From positions 7,313,501-7,377,500 of the forward strand of contig NZ_CP082362.1 in assembly GCF_020740535.1 (NCBI RefSeq): a DNA stretch of 64,000 nt, read 5' to 3'. The number at the start of each line of letters is the position of its first letter. Position 1 is the first letter of the stretch. The notes under the pieces were generated by a model that saw nothing but the letters and a program-made list of their open reading frames with translations, was not told where the DNA came from and did no database searches. Made by a program: the position numbers and the translations under genes. Positions 53,601 to 64,000 of the stretch are shown piece by piece. Source of the stretch: Streptomyces profundus. GTDB taxonomy: Bacteria > Actinomycetota > Actinomycetes > Streptomycetales > Streptomycetaceae.

Positions 53601-56600
53601 GAATGGGTTGTCGGCGCCGAATGGTCCTTCGCAGCAGCGGGTGATTCGGCGGGCGTTGGCGGATGCCGGGGTGCGGTCGTCCGAGGTGGATGTGGTGGAG
53701 GCGCATGGCACCGGTACCACGTTGGGTGATCCGATCGAGGCGCAGGCGTTGTTGGCGACCTATGGTCAGGGCCGTGACGAGGGCCGGCCGTTGTGGCTGG
53801 GGTCGTTGAAGTCGAATATCGGTCATACGCAGGCGGCGGCCGGGGTGGCCGGTGTGATCAAGATGGTGTTGGCGATGCGGCACGGCGTGCTGCCGAGGAC
53901 GTTGCATGTGGATGAGCCGTCGTCACATGTGGACTGGTCGGCGGGGGATGTTCGGTTGTTGACGGAGGCTCGGGGGTGGCCTGGGGGGGATGGTCCGCGT
54001 CGGGCTGGTGTGTCGTCGTTCGGGTTGAGTGGGACGAACGCGCATGTGGTGTTGGAGTCGGTTCCGGTGGTGGAGTCGGTTGTGGTGTCTGGGGAGTTGG
54101 GGGTGGTGCCGTGGGTGGTGTCGGGGCGTTCGGTGGGTGGGGTGCGTGGGGTGGCGGGTGGGTTGGTGTCGTTGGTGGGGGAGGAGCGGGGGTCGGTGGG
54201 CGCGGCTTTGGTTGGGAGGTCGGTGTTTGAGCATCGTGCGGTGGTGGTGGGTGGTTCGGCGGATGAGTTGGGTTCAGGGCTCGGGGCGTTGGTGGACGGT
54301 GAGCCGGCGTCGGGTGTGGTGTCGGGTGTGGCGTCGGCGGTGGGGAGGACGGTGTTTGTCTTCCCGGGGCAGGGTTCGCAGTGGGTGGGGATGGCGGTGG
54401 AACTTCTCGATGTCTCGCCGGTGTTCGCGGCGCGGTTCGCGGAGTGTGAGGGGGCGTTGGCTCCTCATGTCGATTGGTCGTTGGTGGAGGTGGTGCGGTC
54501 GGGTGTGTTTGAGCGGGTGGATGTGGTGCAGCCGGTGTTGTGGGCGGTGATGGTGTCGTTGGCGGCGTTGTGGGAGTCGGTGGGTGTGGTTCCTGATGCG
54601 GTGGTGGGTCATTCGCAGGGGGAGATCGCGGCGGCTGTGGTGGCGGGTGGTTTGTCGTTGGTGGATGGTGCGCGGGTGGTGGTGTTGCGGTCGCGGGTGA
54701 TTGGTGAGCGGTTGGCGGGTGGTGGGGGGATGGTGTCGGTGCCGTTGTCGGTGGGTGTGGTGCGGGGGTTGGTGCCTGAGGGGGTGTCGGTCGCTGCGGT
54801 GAATGGTCCGTCGTCGGTTGTGGTGTCGGGTGATCCGGCGGGTTTGGATGTGGTGTTGGGGTTGGTGGAGGGTGCGAAGCGGGTGCCGGTGGACTATGCG
54901 TCGCATTCGGTTCAGGTGGCGGGGATTCGGGCGGAGTTGTTGGATGCGTTGGCGGGCGTGGTGCCGCGTGCGGGGAATGTTCCGTTCTTTTCGACGGTGA
55001 CGGGTGGTTGGTTGGACACGGAGTTTCTCGATGCCGGGTATTGGTATCGGAATCTGCGGGAGACGGTGGAGTTCGAGGGTGCGGTGCGGGGTTTGGCGGG
55101 TGCGGGGTTCGGAGTGTTTGTCGAGGTGAGCGCGCATCCGGTTCTCACGGTGGGTGTGGGTGAGGCCGTGGGTGATGGTGCGGTGGTGGCGGGCACGTTG
55201 CGGCGGAACGAGGGCGGTGTGCGTCGGTTCCTCCTCTCGGCGGGGGAGTTGTTCGTTCGGGGTGTGGGGGTGGACTTCACTCCGTTCTTCGGCGGTGCCG
55301 CGCCCTGTCGGGATTTGCCGACGTATCCGTTTGAGCGTCGGCGGTTCTGGTTGGAGGGGTCGGTGGTGGGTGGTGATGTGGGTGCGGTGGGTTTGCGGGG
55401 TGTGGAGCATCCGTTGTTGGGTGCGGGGGTGCCGTTGGCGGATGTGGAGGGGTATCTGTTCACGGGGCGGTTGTCGTCGCGGACGCATCCGTGGTTGGTG
55501 GATCACGCGGTGAACGGGTCGGTGTTGCTGCCGGGTACGGCGTTCCTGGAGTTGGCGCAGTACGCGGGGGAGCAGCTCGGCTGTGGCGTGGTCGAGGAGC
55601 TCACCCTGGAGACCCCGATGGTCCTGCCGGACCGAGGCGGGCTCGCCATCCAACTCGTCATCGGCGCCCCCGACCCGGACGGCAGCCGGCGGTTGACGGT
55701 CCACGGCAAGGAGGACGACGCGCCCGCCGACCAGGACTGGACCCGGCACGCGACCGGCACGCTCGCCGAGGCGACGGCCACGACCGACTTCACCGCCCAC
55801 ACCTGGCCCCCGGCCCACGCCGAGGCGATGGCGCTCGACGGCTACTACGACCGGATGGCCGGCAACGGCTTTGTCTATGGGCCGGCCTTCCGCGGGCTGC
55901 GGGCCGCCTGGCGGCAGGGCGACACCCTGTACGCCGAGGTCGCGCTCCCCGACGAGCAGGCCGAGGACGCCGACGCGTACGGCCTGCACCCGGCGCTGCT
56001 GGACGCGGCGCTCCAGGCCGCCGGCCTGGGCGGGTTCTTCTCCGGCGACGAGGCACGGCTGCCCTTCGCCTGGCGTGGCGTGTCCCTGCTGGCGTCCGGC
56101 GCGAACGTGCTCCGCGTCCGAGTCCGCCCGGACGGGCCCGACTCCATCGCCATCGCAGCCGCCGACGAGTCGGGCGAGCCCGTCGTGACCGTCGGCTCGC
56201 TGGTGGTCCGCCCGCTCAACCCCGCGCTCTTCCGCGCCTCCCGCGCGTTCCCCTACCACTTCCAGTGGCCGGTCCTGGCGCTGGACGCCGAGGGCACGCA
56301 CCCGGACCCCGAGGTGCTCGCCGTCGACGCCGGCTCCGCGCACGAGGTGACCGCGCGGGTGCTCGCCCGGTTGCAGGACGCCCTCGCCGAGGACGGCACG
56401 CTGATCGTCCGCACCAGGGCGGCCGTGGCCACCGAGCCGGGCGCGGACGTCGATCCCGCGCACGCCGCCGTGTGGGGCCTGGTCAGGTCCGCCCAGGCGG
56501 AGCATCCGGACCGCTTCCTGCTGATCGACTCCGACGAGGCGTCCGACCACCTCCTGGCCGCCGCCGCCGCGGCCGGCGAACCGCAGCTCGCGCTGCGCGA

Positions 56601-59600
56601 CGGCGTCGCGCACCGGCCACGGCTGGCCGGCTTCGGCGCCTCGGGCACCCTGTCGCCGCCTGCCGACGGCTCGTCCGCCTGGCTGTTGGGCACCACGGAA
56701 CGCGGCACGCTGGAGAACCTGGCGCTGCTGCCGGCACCCGAGCTGACGGCCCCGCTGGCGGCGAACGAGGTGCGGGTCGAGATCCGCGCCGCCGGCATGA
56801 ACTTCCGCGACGCGCTCAACGCCCTCGGGCTGCTCCCCGGCGAGCCGGGTCCGTTGGGCATCGAGGGCGCCGGGGTCGTCACCGCGACCGGGACGGGCGT
56901 CACCGGCCTCACGGTCGGAGACCGGGTCTGTGGCGTCTTCGCCGGCTGCTACGGGCCCGTCGCCGTCGCCGACCGGCGGCTGCTGGCCAGGATGCCCGGC
57001 GGCTGGACCTTCGAACAGGCCGCCGGCGTGCCCGTGGTCTTCCTCACCGCCTACCGAGGACTGGTCGACCTGGCAGGTCTGCGCGCGGGCGAGACCGTCC
57101 TGGTGCACGCCGCCGCCGGCGGTGTCGGCATGGCCGCCGTCCAGCTCGCCCGCCACCTGGGCGCCGAGGTCTATGGCACGGCCAGCACCGGCAAGTGGGA
57201 GGCGACGGGACTCGCCGCCGACCAGCTGGCCTCCTCCCGGACGGCCGAGTTCGAAAGCGCCTTCCTCGCGGCGACCGGCGGCCGGGGCGTGGACGTCGTC
57301 CTCAACTCCCTCACCGGTGAGCTGGTCGACGCCTCGCTCCGCCTGCTGCCCCGTGGCGGACGCTTCATCGAGATGGGCAGGGCCGACCTCCGCGACCCCG
57401 AGGAGGTGACGGCCGCCCACGAAGGCGTGCGCTACCAGGCTTTCGAGCTGATGGACGCCGGGCCCGACCGCATCCACGCGATGCTGACCGAGGTGCTCGC
57501 CCTCTTCGAACGAGGCGTGCTGACGCCGCTGCCGACCCGTGTCCTGGACCTGCGCCGCGCACCCGAGGCGATGCGTCACCTCAGCCAGGCCAAGCACGTC
57601 GGCAAGCTCGTCCTCACCCCGCCGCGCCGGCTCGACCCCGACCGCGCCGTCCTGATCACCGGCGGCAGCGGCGTGCTCGCCGGGCTCGTCGCCGAACACC
57701 TCGTCGCGGCGCACGGCATGCGTCATCTGGTCATGCTCAGCCGCAGCGGCCAGGCCCCCGAGCTGCCCGGCGCCGAGGTCCGCTCCCTCGCCTGCGACGT
57801 CGCCGACCGCGACGCGCTGGCCGAGGTGCTGGGCGCGCTGGACCGGCCGCTGACGGCGGTGGTGCACACCGCGGGCGTCCTCGACGACGGCGTGCTGACC
57901 GACCTCACCCCCGCACACCTCGACCGGGTCTTCCGCACCAAGGTCGACGCCGCCCTCCACCTCCACGAACTGACGCGGGACCAGGACCTGGCCGCCTTCG
58001 TGCTGTTCTCCTCGGCGGCGGGCAGCCTCGGCGCCCCGGGGCAGGGCAACTACGCGGCCGGCAACGCCTTCCTTGACGGGCTCGCCCAGCACCGGCGAGC
58101 GGCGGGACTGCCCGCCCAGTCCATGGCCTGGGGCCTGTGGACGCGGCGCAGCGGCCTGACCGCGCGGCTCGACGACGCCGACATCGCCAGGATGGCCAGG
58201 TCGGGCATGCTGCCGCTCTCCTCGGAGCAGGGCCTCGCACTCTTCGACGCCGCACTGGCGACGGACCTCGCGGCACCCGTCATGGTCCGCGTCGACCACG
58301 AGGCGCTGCGCCGACAGGAGGCGCTCCCCGCCGTGCTGCGCGGGCTGGTGCGCGCGCCAGCGCGGCGCGCGGCCACCGGTGCGGGCGCCGGGGCGTCCTT
58401 CGGCGACCGGCTGGTGGCCATGCCGGAGCCGGAACGGCAGCGGCACGTCCTCGACCTGGTGCGCGGAGCGGCGGCCGTGGTCCTCGGCCACACCTCCGCC
58501 GACCTGGTCGAGCCGGGCAAGGCGTTCCGGGAGCTGGGCTTCGACTCGCTCACCGCCGTGGAACTGCGCAACCGGATCACCAAGGCCACCGGGCTGAAGC
58601 TGTCGGCCACCCTGGTCTTCGACTACCCGACACCCTCCGTCCTCGCCGCCCACCTCCTCGCCGAGCTGGTGGGCACCCACACCGCGACGGCAGCGCCGGT
58701 GGCCTCGGCCTCCGACGAGCCGATCGCCATCGTCGCCATGGGCTGTCGGTTCCCCGGCGGCGTCAACACCCCCGAGGCGCTCTGGGAGTTGCTCGCCGAG
58801 GGCGGCGACGCGATCACCGGGCTGCCCACCGACCGAGGCTGGAACATCAGCCGCCTCTACGACGCAGACCACGAACGTGCCGGCACCTCCTATGTGCGGG
58901 AGGGCGGCTTCCTCGACGCCGTGGGCGAGTTCGACGCGGGCTTCTTCGGCATCTCGCCGCGTGAGGCGCTGGCCATGGACCCGCAGCAGCGGCTGCTGCT
59001 GGAGACCTCCTGGGAGGCGTTCGAACGGGCCGGCATCGACCCTGCCTCGCTCAACGGCACGTCGGGCGGCGTCTTCATGGGCACCAACAGCCAGGACTAC
59101 ATCACGCTGGTGGCCGGGGCCCCGGACGTCGGCGAGGGCTATATCGCCACCGGCAACTCGGCCAGTGTCATCTCCGGCCGGATCGCCTACACCTTCGGCC
59201 TTGAGGGGCCAGCGGTCAGCGTCGACACGGCCTGCTCGTCCTCGTTGGTCGCCCTGCACCTGGCGAGCCAGGCGCTGCGCGCCGGCGAGGCCACCCTGGC
59301 GCTGGCCGGCGGTGTCATGGTGATGGCCACCCCCGGCGGGTTCGTGGAGTTCAGCCGGCAGCGCGGCCTCGCCGCCGACGGCCGGTGCAAGTCCTTCGCG
59401 GCGAGCGCCGACGGCTTCGGCATGGCGGAGGGCGTCGGCGTCCTGTTGCTGGAGCGGCTGTCGGACGCGCGGCGCAACGGGCACCCGGTGCTGGCCGTGG
59501 TGCGCGGCACGGCGGTGAACCAGGACGGCGCGTCGAACGGGCTGACCGCGCCCAACGGTCCCTCGCAGCAGCGGGTGATCCGGCAGGCGCTGGCCAACGC

Positions 59601-62600
59601 TGGCCTGTCGTCCGCCGAGGTGGACGTGGTGGAGGCGCACGGTACGGGCACGTCGCTGGGGGACCCGATCGAGGCGCAGGCGCTGCTGGCCACCTACGGT
59701 CAGGACCGCGACCGGCCGCTGTGGTTGGGCTCGGTCAAGTCCAACATCGGCCACACCCAGGCCGCCGCGGGTGTCGCCGGGGTCATGAAGATGGTGCTGG
59801 CCATGCGGCACGGCACGCTGCCCAGGACGCTGCACGCCGAGGAGCCTTCGCCGCACGTCGACTGGTCGGCCGGTCAGGTGGAGCTGTTGACCGAGCCCCG
59901 CGCCTGGCCCGAAGGGAACAGCCCGCGCCGGGCCGGTGTGTCGTCGTTCGGCATCAGCGGCACCAACGCGCACGCGATCATCGAGTCCGTGCCGGAGGCC
60001 GTACCGTCCGCCGCCCCACCCGCCACGGTGGTGCCGTGGCTGCTCTCCGGCCGGACGCCGGAGGCCGTGCTGGCCCTGGCCGAGCAGCTGTCGCCGCTGA
60101 CCGGCGAGAACCCCGTGGACATCGGCCACACCCTGGCGACCCGCACCGCGTTCGAGTACCGCTCGTTCGTTGTCGGCCGGGACGTCGAGGACTGGACGGT
60201 CGGGCTGAGGAGCCTCGACCGGCCGGTCGCCGCCGGGGTGGGGAGGACGGTGTTCGTCTTTCCGGGTCAGGGGTGGCAGTGGGTGGGGATGGCGGTGGAG
60301 TTGTTGGATTCCTCGCCGGTGTTCGCGGCGCGGTTCAACGAGTGCGCCGAGGCGCTCGCCCCGCATGTCGAGTGGTCGTTGGTGGAGGTGGTGCGGTCGG
60401 GTGGGTTTGAGCGGGTGGATGTGGTGCAGCCGGTGTTGTGGGCGGTGATGGTGTCTCTTGCGGCGTTGTGGGAGTCGGTGGGTGTGGTGCCGGATGCGGT
60501 GGTGGGGCATTCGCAGGGGGAGATCGCGGCTGCTGTGGTGGCGGGTGGTTTGTCGTTGGTGGATGGTGCGCGGGTGGTGGCGTTGCGGTCGCGGGTGATT
60601 GGTGAGCGGTTGGCGGGTGGTGGGGGGATGGTGTCGGTGCCGTTGTCGGTGGGTGTGGTGCGGGGGTTGTTGCCTGAGGGGGTGTCGGTCGCTGCGGTGA
60701 ATGGTCCTTCGTCGGTTGTGGTGTCGGGTGATCCGGCGGGGCTGGATGTGGTGTTGGGGTTGGTGGAGGGCGCGAAGCGGGTGCCGGTGGACTATGCGTC
60801 GCATTCGGCGCAGGTGGCGGAGATTCAGGCGGAGATCCTGCGGGTGTTGGGGGAGGTCGTGCCGGGTGAGGTGAGGGTGCCGTTCTTCTCCACGGTGGAG
60901 GTGGGGTGGAGCGACGGGACCGGCCTGGACGCCGCCTACTGGTACCGCAATCTGCGGCAGACGGTCGAGCTCGAAGCCGCCGTCCGCGCCCTGGTCACCG
61001 CCGGCCACGGTGCCTTCATCGAGATCAGCGCGCACCCCGTTCTCACCATGTCCATCGAGGAGACCGCCGAGGACGTCGACGGCGACGCCGCCTTCCTGGC
61101 GGTCGGCACCCTGCGCCGCGACGACGGCGGCCCGCGCCGCTTCATGACCTCGCTCGGCACCGCCTGGGCGCACGGCGTGGCGGTGGACGCCGACGCGCTC
61201 TACCCCGGCGGCCGGCAAGTCGCCCTGCCCACCTACCCGTTCCAGCGCGAGCGGTACTGGCTGGCGCCGCCGTCGCCCGAGGTCTCCACCGACTCCTGGC
61301 GTTACCGCGTCGCCTGGCGCCCGGCCACGCCCGAGGCCCGGCAGGCGCCGGGCAGTTGGCTGGCGGTCGTCCCGGAGGGGCACCGCGAGGACCCCTGGGC
61401 GGCCGGCGCGCTCCGCGCGCTCACCGAGCGCGGCGCCCGGGTGGAGGAGTGCCTCGTTCCCGTCGGCACCAGTCGCGCGGAGCTGGCCGCGTCCCTGGGC
61501 GAGCGGGCACAGCCGGATGGCGTGCTGTCGCTGCTGGCCCTCGCCGAACGTCCTGACCCGGCGCACCCGGGCCTGACCAGCGGCCTCGCCCTCACCACCG
61601 TGCTCACCCAGGCGCTCCACGACACACGTTGGACTGCCTCGCTGTGGTGCCTGACCAGCGGCGCCACCTCGGCGGCCGGTGACGGCGAGCCGCAGAACCC
61701 CGCCCAGGCGGCGGTGTGGGGGCTCGGCCGCGTCATCGGCCTGGAGCACCCGGAGTTCTGGGGCGGACTGATCGACCTGCCGGCCGACCACGACGAGCTG
61801 TCCGCCGCCGCGCTCCCCGACGTGCTCGCCGGCGGCGGCGGCGAGGACCAGTGGGCGGTCCTCGGCGGCACCACCCTGGTGCGCCGCCTCACCCGCGCCC
61901 TGCCGGACGGCAGGCCGCCCCGGCGGGCCTGGCGCCCTCGGGGGACGGTCCTGGTCACGGGCGCAACCGGCGCCGTCGGCCCCTATGTCGCCCGCTGGCT
62001 GGCCGCCTCGGGAGCCGAGCACCTGGTGCTGGCCAGCCGCCGTGGCGCCGAGGTGCCGGGCGCTGCCGAGCTCACCGCCGAACTCGCCGAGTCCGGAACG
62101 CGGTTGCGGTACACGAGCTGCGATGTCACCGACCGTGCGGCGGTGGTGGAGCTGGCGGCCAGGCTGACGGCGGAGGGCACCCCCGTCCGCGCGGTCGTCC
62201 ACGCGGCGGCCCTCATCCAGATCGCGTCGCTGGCCGACACCTCGCTGACCGAGTTCGAGGAGGTCGTGCACGCCAAGGTCGCGGGCGCGATCCACCTGGC
62301 CGAGTCGCTGCCCGACCTCGACGCGTTCGTCCTGTTCTCCTCCATCGCCGGCGTCTGGGGCAGCGGCGACCACGGCGCCTACGCCGCCGCCAACGCCTTC
62401 CTCGACGCCTACGCCGAGCACCTGCGCGGCCTCGGAGTGCCGGCCACCTCCATCGCGTGGGGCATCTGGAACACCCCGAACCTGGCGGAGTCCGCCGCCA
62501 TGCCCGGCGGCCTGGACATGGACCGGGTACGCCGCCAGGGCCTGCCGTTCATCGACCCAGGGCTCGCCGTCGCGGCGCTCCAACGGGCCATGGACGACGA

Positions 62601-64000
62601 CGAGACGTGCCTCACCGTCGCGGAAGTGGACTGGTCCCGTTTCGCGCCGGTCTTCACCTCCGCCCGCCCCCGTCCCCTGCTGGACGAGATCCCCGAGGTG
62701 GCGGCCCTCGCCAGGGAGGAGACCCAGGACGCGGCGCCGGTGGCCGCCGCGCTGTCCGAGGCCGAACTGGTGGAGCTCGTACGCGAACAGGTCGCCGCCG
62801 TCCTCGGCCACTCAGGAGCCGAGGCGGTCGACCCCAAGCGCGCCTTCCGCGACATCGGGTTCGACTCGCTCACCGCGGTCGAACTCCGCAACCGGCTCAA
62901 CGCCGCGACGGGACTGCGGCTGCCCACCACGGTCGTCTTCGACCACCCCAACGTCCACGCCATCGCCCGCCACCTGCGTGCGGAGCTGACCCAGGAGACC
63001 GCCGCCGCCCCGGCGGCCACGGTGGTGCTCGCGGCCCAGGACGAGCCGATCGCGCTGGTGGGCATGGCCTGCCGGTTCCCCGGCGGCGTCAGCGGCCCGG
63101 AGGAGCTGTGGGAACTGCTGCGCACGGGGGGCGATGTCATCTCGGACTTCCCGACCGACCGAGGTTGGGACCTGGACGGCCTCTACCACCCCGACCCCGA
63201 CCGGCCCGGCACCTCGTACACCCGGCAGGGCGGCTTCCTGGACGCGGCGGGCGACTTCGACCCCCTGTTCTTCGGTATCTCGCCGCGTGAGGCCCTCGCC
63301 ATGGACCCGCAGCAGCGGCTGCTGCTGGAGACCAGCTGGGAGGCGTTCGAACGAGCCGGCATCGACCCGGAGAGCCAGCGGGGCGAACGGGCCGGCGTCT
63401 TCGTCGGCACCGGCTACCAGGGCTATGGCGCCAACGCCAAGGTGCCGGACGGACTCCAGGGCCAGATGGTCACGGGCGGCTCAGCCAGCGTGACATCCGG
63501 CCGGATCGCCTACACCTTCGGTCTGGAGGGCCCGGCGGTCAGCGTGGACACGGCGTGCTCGTCGTCGCTGGTGGCGATCCATCTCGCCGCGCGGTCGCTG
63601 CGTTCGGGCGAGTGCTCGCTGGCGCTGGCCGGCGGCGTCACCGTCATGTCCAACCCGGAGGGCTTCATCGGGTTCAGCCGGCAGCGCGGCCTCGCCGCCG
63701 ACGGCCGCTGCAAGGCGTTCGCCGCCGCGGCCGACGGCATGGGCATGTCCGAGGGGGTGGGCGTGGTGGTGCTGGAGCGGCTCTCCGACGCGCGGCGCAA
63801 CGGGCGCCAGGTGCTCGCGGTGATCCGGGGCAGCGCGATCAACCAGGACGGCGCGTCCAACGGTCTCTCCGCGCCCAGCGGCCTCGCGCAGCAGTCGGTG
63901 ATCCGGCAGGCGCTGGCCAACGCCGGTCTGAAGCCGTCCGACGTGGACGCGGTGGAGGCGCACGGCACCGGCACCACGCTGGGAGACCCGATCGAGGCAC
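47683..64000 (+). CDS. Type I modular polyketide synthase PKS3: modules 7-9 and start of module 10 (partial)
   Basis: An open frame of at least 5439 codons that runs off the right edge. The start is GTG at 47683, 26 bases after the PKS2 stop; the N-terminal coiled coil ([20 protein letters not shown]) should dock onto PKS2. Module 7: KS (Cys205), AT (YASH 745), DH (His946, Asp1109), KR (Tyr1474), ACP (Ser1643). Module 8: KS (Cys1873), AT (YASH 2405), DH (His2608, Asp2774), ER (~3010-3312), KR (Tyr3457), ACP (Ser3622). Module 9: KS (Cys3851), AT (YASH 4371), A2-type KR (Trp4892, His4897, Tyr4900), ACP (Ser5062). Module 10: KS (Cys5292), cut after [14 protein letters not shown] read one unbroken frame across all linkers. 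Three of its ATs carry the foreign-looking codon blocks. Predicted to build C5-C10 and begin C3-C4 of a bafilomycin-like chain. Confidence 0.93.
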   Translation, partial: MNDDKLRTYLKRVTTDLHHTRQRLTELEARDSEPIAIIGLACRYPGGVQSPDDLWRMVAAGTDAVTPFPADRGWDLERLYDPEGTRPGSSYANEGGFLDDIAGFEPEFFGISPNEALAMDPQQRLLLETTWEAFERAGIDPQAQRGAQVGVFAGVQYQDYGTRLRQVPEEVQGFLAGGNSDSVASGRVSYAFGFEGPAVSVDTACSSSLVALHLAAQALRAEECALALAGGAMVMATPVPFTEMSRQRGLAADGRCKSFAADADGTGWGEGVGMLLLERLSDARRNGHTVLALVRGTAVNQDGASSRLTAPNGPAQQRVIRRALANARLTPADIDVVEAHGTGTPLGDPIEAQALLATYGRAHSREQPLLLGSLKSNIGHTQAAAGVGGVIKMVQAMRHGQVPPTLHADRPTPQVDWASGTVRLATALRPWPEVDRVRRAAVSSFGVSGTNAHVVLEQAPPEQPAETEPAPHAGPATVTAPAFVPWAISARGPRALAARAAQLRPLAGLDPLDVGHSLATTRAALEHRAVVVGGDFDAALAALANDGEHPALVRGTVRPSRDLVFVFPGQGSQWVGMAVELLDVSPVFAARFAECEGALAPHVEWSLEGVVRSGGFERVDVVQPVLWAVMVSLAALWESVGVVPDAVVGHSQGEIAAAVVAGALSLADGARVVALRSRALRALAGRGGMASVALPVEEVRRRLGPGLSIAAVNGPSSVVVAGDSDALDELDSWEGVRVRRVPVDYASHSVHVEGIRAELLGVLAGVVPRSGGVPFCSTVTGGVLDGGVLDAGYWYRNVRGTVELERAVRALGEAGCGVFVEVSPHPVLTSAIEETVSGTVVGTLRRDSGGWDRFLLSLAELHVTGVPVDLTALLPGGSRVDLPTYPFQRAPYWLEDPTAQQGDMTAAGLGSADHPLLGAVVALADTEGALLTGRLSVRTHPWLADHTVRGAILLPGTAFLELAARAGDQVGCERVDELLLETPLVLPENGAVAIQLAVGAPDHDGRRQVTLHAAPDGTDEWTRHASGTLSAAPVTPTADLTAWPPRDAVPLDTAGMYDRYAAAGFGYGPAFQGLRAAWRRGDELLGEVALSDEQLGQARLFGLHPALLDAALHLTGLADAAEARLPFSWNGVSLHAQGATALRVHIAPAGQDAVSVRVADPEGRPVASVESLVLRPPADDAVRAPGADAVLRLAWTPVPATPGAEAPAETVRIEPGGDVRGAVHHALSEVRRWLADDQPGQLAFVTTGAVSAAPSEDVTDLAGAAVWGLVRSAQSEHPGRFVLVDTDTDTDTDGGRVPLVEGEGQLAVRGARLLAPRLERVRSESRPVALDGTVLITGGTGLLGSRVARRLVTRHGVRHLVLLSRTGHAPELRAELTGLGADVDVVACDASDRAALASVIDGLREPLCAVIHAAGALDDGVVTSQTPERVDTVLRPKVDAAAHLHELTRDLDLSAFVLFSSASGVFGGPGQANYAAANAYLDALAQHRRAAGLPAQSLAWSLWETASAMTGHLDEADLRRVARSGMPPLTVEQGLELFDRALSTPEPLLVLMHLDLPTLRASSDPLPSLLRGLVRTPARRAVAARNTTDDATSLAAQLATLPAADRIGAVVDLVRTGVASVLGHASADVIDGGRAFRDLGFDSLASVQLRNRLGAVTGLKLPATLVFDYPTPLVLAEHLLAELGERQDTTEAVAQAVSVDEPIAIVSIGCRFPGDVHTPEDLWELLASGGDAIAAFPADRGWDLDGLYDPEGTRRGSSYAREGGFLAGAADFDPGFFGISPREALAMDPQQRLLLETSWEAIERAGIRPQDLRGSATGVFAGVMYQDYAARVTDVPEEIEGFLGTGTSPSVLSGRIAYTFGLEGPAVTVDTACSSSLVAIHLAARSLRSGECSLALAGGVTVMSTPALFTEFSRQRGLAVDGRCKSFAEGADGAGFGEGVGVVVLERLSDARRLGHPVLAVVRGSAVNQDGASNGLSAPNGPSQQRVIRRALADAGVRSSEVDVVEAHGTGTTLGDPIEAQALLATYGQGRDEGRPLWLGSLKSNIGHTQAAAGVAGVIKMVLAMRHGVLPRTLHVDEPSSHVDWSAGDVRLLTEARGWPGGDGPRRAGVSSFGLSGTNAHVVLESVPVVESVVVSGELGVVPWVVSGRSVGGVRGVAGGLVSLVGEERGSVGAALVGRSVFEHRAVVVGGSADELGSGLGALVDGEPASGVVSGVASAVGRTVFVFPGQGSQWVGMAVELLDVSPVFAARFAECEGALAPHVDWSLVEVVRSGVFERVDVVQPVLWAVMVSLAALWESVGVVPDAVVGHSQGEIAAAVVAGGLSLVDGARVVVLRSRVIGERLAGGGGMVSVPLSVGVVRGLVPEGVSVAAVNGPSSVVVSGDPAGLDVVLGLVEGAKRVPVDYASHSVQVAGIRAELLDALAGVVPRAGNVPFFSTVTGGWLDTEFLDAGYWYRNLRETVEFEGAVRGLAGAGFGVFVEVSAHPVLTVGVGEAVGDGAVVAGTLRRNEGGVRRFLLSAGELFVRGVGVDFTPFFGGAAPCRDLPTYPFERRRFWLEGSVVGGDVGAVGLRGVEHPLLGAGVPLADVEGYLFTGRLSSRTHPWLVDHAVNGSVLLPGTAFLELAQYAGEQLGCGVVEELTLETPMVLPDRGGLAIQLVIGAPDPDGSRRLTVHGKEDDAPADQDWTRHATGTLAEATATTDFTAHTWPPAHAEAMALDGYYDRMAGNGFVYGPAFRGLRAAWRQGDTLYAEVALPDEQAEDADAYGLHPALLDAALQAAGLGGFFSGDEARLPFAWRGVSLLASGANVLRVRVRPDGPDSIAIAAADESGEPVVTVGSLVVRPLNPALFRASRAFPYHFQWPVLALDAEGTHPDPEVLAVDAGSAHEVTARVLARLQDALAEDGTLIVRTRAAVATEPGADVDPAHAAVWGLVRSAQAEHPDRFLLIDSDEASDHLLAAAAAAGEPQLALRDGVAHRPRLAGFGASGTLSPPADGSSAWLLGTTERGTLENLALLPAPELTAPLAANEVRVEIRAAGMNFRDALNALGLLPGEPGPLGIEGAGVVTATGTGVTGLTVGDRVCGVFAGCYGPVAVADRRLLARMPGGWTFEQAAGVPVVFLTAYRGLVDLAGLRAGETVLVHAAAGGVGMAAVQLARHLGAEVYGTASTGKWEATGLAADQLASSRTAEFESAFLAATGGRGVDVVLNSLTGELVDASLRLLPRGGRFIEMGRADLRDPEEVTAAHEGVRYQAFELMDAGPDRIHAMLTEVLALFERGVLTPLPTRVLDLRRAPEAMRHLSQAKHVGKLVLTPPRRLDPDRAVLITGGSGVLAGLVAEHLVAAHGMRHLVMLSRSGQAPELPGAEVRSLACDVADRDALAEVLGALDRPLTAVVHTAGVLDDGVLTDLTPAHLDRVFRTKVDAALHLHELTRDQDLAAFVLFSSAAGSLGAPGQGNYAAGNAFLDGLAQHRRAAGLPAQSMAWGLWTRRSGLTARLDDADIARMARSGMLPLSSEQGLALFDAALATDLAAPVMVRVDHEALRRQEALPAVLRGLVRAPARRAATGAGAGASFGDRLVAMPEPERQRHVLDLVRGAAAVVLGHTSADLVEPGKAFRELGFDSLTAVELRNRITKATGLKLSATLVFDYPTPSVLAAHLLAELVGTHTATAAPVASASDEPIAIVAMGCRFPGGVNTPEALWELLAEGGDAITGLPTDRGWNISRLYDADHERAGTSYVREGGFLDAVGEFDAGFFGISPREALAMDPQQRLLLETSWEAFERAGIDPASLNGTSGGVFMGTNSQDYITLVAGAPDVGEGYIATGNSASVISGRIAYTFGLEGPAVSVDTACSSSLVALHLASQALRAGEATLALAGGVMVMATPGGFVEFSRQRGLAADGRCKSFAASADGFGMAEGVGVLLLERLSDARRNGHPVLAVVRGTAVNQDGASNGLTAPNGPSQQRVIRQALANAGLSSAEVDVVEAHGTGTSLGDPIEAQALLATYGQDRDRPLWLGSVKSNIGHTQAAAGVAGVMKMVLAMRHGTLPRTLHAEEPSPHVDWSAGQVELLTEPRAWPEGNSPRRAGVSSFGISGTNAHAIIESVPEAVPSAAPPATVVPWLLSGRTPEAVLALAEQLSPLTGENPVDIGHTLATRTAFEYRSFVVGRDVEDWTVGLRSLDRPVAAGVGRTVFVFPGQGWQWVGMAVELLDSSPVFAARFNECAEALAPHVEWSLVEVVRSGGFERVDVVQPVLWAVMVSLAALWESVGVVPDAVVGHSQGEIAAAVVAGGLSLVDGARVVALRSRVIGERLAGGGGMVSVPLSVGVVRGLLPEGVSVAAVNGPSSVVVSGDPAGLDVVLGLVEGAKRVPVDYASHSAQVAEIQAEILRVLGEVVPGEVRVPFFSTVEVGWSDGTGLDAAYWYRNLRQTVELEAAVRALVTAGHGAFIEISAHPVLTMSIEETAEDVDGDAAFLAVGTLRRDDGGPRRFMTSLGTAWAHGVAVDADALYPGGRQVALPTYPFQRERYWLAPPSPEVSTDSWRYRVAWRPATPEARQAPGSWLAVVPEGHREDPWAAGALRALTERGARVEECLVPVGTSRAELAASLGERAQPDGVLSLLALAERPDPAHPGLTSGLALTTVLTQALHDTRWTASLWCLTSGATSAAGDGEPQNPAQAAVWGLGRVIGLEHPEFWGGLIDLPADHDELSAAALPDVLAGGGGEDQWAVLGGTTLVRRLTRALPDGRPPRRAWRPRGTVLVTGATGAVGPYVARWLAASGAEHLVLASRRGAEVPGAAELTAELAESGTRLRYTSCDVTDRAAVVELAARLTAEGTPVRAVVHAAALIQIASLADTSLTEFEEVVHAKVAGAIHLAESLPDLDAFVLFSSIAGVWGSGDHGAYAAANAFLDAYAEHLRGLGVPATSIAWGIWNTPNLAESAAMPGGLDMDRVRRQGLPFIDPGLAVAALQRAMDDDETCLTVAEVDWSRFAPVFTSARPRPLLDEIPEVAALAREETQDAAPVAAALSEAELVELVREQVAAVLGHSGAEAVDPKRAFRDIGFDSLTAVELRNRLNAATGLRLPTTVVFDHPNVHAIARHLRAELTQETAAAPAATVVLAAQDEPIALVGMACRFPGGVSGPEELWELLRTGGDVISDFPTDRGWDLDGLYHPDPDRPGTSYTRQGGFLDAAGDFDPLFFGISPREALAMDPQQRLLLETSWEAFERAGIDPESQRGERAGVFVGTGYQGYGANAKVPDGLQGQMVTGGSASVTSGRIAYTFGLEGPAVSVDTACSSSLVAIHLAARSLRSGECSLALAGGVTVMSNPEGFIGFSRQRGLAADGRCKAFAAAADGMGMSEGVGVVVLERLSDARRNGRQVLAVIRGSAINQDGASNGLSAPSGLAQQSVIRQALANAGLKPSDVDAVEAHGTGTTLGDPIEA
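47779..52740 (+). other. PKS3 module 7: KS-AT(methylmalonyl)-DH-KR-ACP
   Basis: The AT motif is [10 protein letters not shown]. The DH is intact ([11 protein letters not shown] with His946; [10 protein letters not shown] with Asp1109). The KR has [13 protein letters not shown] and [11 protein letters not shown] (Tyr1474, no Trp), B type. It should give a methyl-branched alkene, matching C10=C11 with the C10 methyl. Confidence 0.87.
49381..50240 (+). repeat. Anomalous AT block, copy in module 7
   Basis: From [11 protein letters not shown] to near the AT end, DNA uses the same T/G-ending codon style as modules 4 and 8. The first ~300 bp are nearly identical to module 8. The middle (49720-49900) diverges, with GC-rich codons inside, and the pattern returns from the YASH region on, giving a mosaic. 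Confidence 0.8.
52783..58690 (+). other. PKS3 module 8: KS-AT(methylmalonyl)-DH-ER-KR-ACP (fully reducing)
   Basis: The only module seen with an [15 protein letters not shown] near 3045 and the nucleotide motif [15 protein letters not shown] near 3143-3156. The ER lacks the Tyr that often follows this first motif (LLPGEP), which usually goes with a 2R methyl. The DH ([21 protein letters not shown]) and B-type KR ([14 protein letters not shown], Tyr3457) are intact. It gives a saturated unit, matching C9 methylene and C8 methyl. Confidence 0.88.
53442..55560 (+). repeat. Anomalous block, longest copy: end of KS8, AT8 and start of DH8
   Basis: Codon usage flips sharply near 53442 inside the KS (gtcgatggtcggtgtaagtc) and flips back near 55560 inside the DH. 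It is the longest of the four patches, about 2.1 kb, and the only one extending well into both neighbours, so it is the best candidate for the donor copy. Confidence 0.8.
58717..63000 (+). other. PKS3 module 9: KS-AT(methylmalonyl)-KR-ACP
   Basis: The AT begins [11 protein letters not shown], with Trp where the other ATs here have Ser, Thr or Ala, and carries [11 protein letters not shown]. The KR reads [11 protein letters not shown] (Trp4892, His4897, Tyr4900), A2 type, with TGATGAVG as nucleotide loop. It should leave a hydroxyl next to an epimerised methyl, matching the C7 hydroxyl and C6 methyl. Confidence 0.87.
60236..60905 (+). repeat. Anomalous AT block, copy in module 9
   Basis: A ~670-bp patch covering the first half to two-thirds of AT9, sharing long exact runs with modules 4 and 8 (for example the [17 protein letters not shown] region). 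A short GC-rich interruption (60336-60362, encoding NECAEALAP) lies inside it. After about 60905 the usual codon style resumes. Confidence 0.8.
63043..64000 (+). other. PKS3 module 10: KS, partial
   Basis: An intact KS start ([15 protein letters not shown]) with Cys5292 in VDTACSSS and the first catalytic His in EAHGTGTT; it ends at the window edge. By colinearity this module should have a methylmalonyl AT, DH and KR (C4 methyl, C4=C5 alkene), none of which can be seen. Confidence 0.85.

Overview
This is 64 kb of very GC-rich DNA. Coding regions carry strong G/C third-position bias, genes are packed with 4-base ATGA/GTGA overlaps, GTG and TTG starts occur, and the right half holds giant modular type I polyketide synthase (PKS) genes. 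This points to an actinomycete, most likely Streptomyces or a close relative such as Kitasatospora.

Left side (1-9.3 kb): carbohydrate/solute-use genes. A leftward operon runs from a LacI-family repressor at 4837 through two Dpp-type permeases and a lipoprotein binding protein into an ATPase cut by the window edge. A perfect 18-bp palindrome lies just upstream of the repressor. Then come a rightward Fe/2-oxoglutarate (PhyH-type) dioxygenase with an AraC-type regulator, and a leftward secreted GH127-type glycosidase with ricin-B repeats.

Middle (9.3-12.5 kb): a gene-poor stretch with a long RNA-type hairpin and a 229-bp MITE-like element whose right end supplies the stop codon of an XRE-type regulator gene, then a rightward AzgA-type purine permease.

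Right side (12.5-64 kb): a polyketide cluster. Five leftward genes form a complete methoxymalonyl-ACP cassette: O-methyltransferase, 3-hydroxyacyl-CoA dehydrogenase, free ACP, acyl-CoA dehydrogenase and FkbH-like protein. A 617-bp control region separates them from three rightward PKS genes. PKS1 has a KSQ loading module and modules 1-3, PKS2 has modules 4-6, and PKS3 has modules 7-9 plus the start of module 10, where the window ends.

Reading AT specificity and reductive domains in order gives: methylmalonyl/OH, malonyl/OH, methylmalonyl/ketone (dead KR), methylmalonyl/OH, methoxymalonyl-type/OH, malonyl/alkene, methylmalonyl/alkene, methylmalonyl/alkane, methylmalonyl/OH. This matches position by position the C23-to-C5 carbons of the 16-membered plecomacrolides (bafilomycin/hygrolidin type, V-ATPase inhibitors). 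Modules 10-11, the thioesterase and any tailoring genes should lie to the right. Two things stand out: the KSQ/methylmalonyl loading module, which formally predicts a propionyl starter rather than isobutyryl, and near-identical AT blocks of foreign-looking codon usage in modules 4, 7, 8 and 9.
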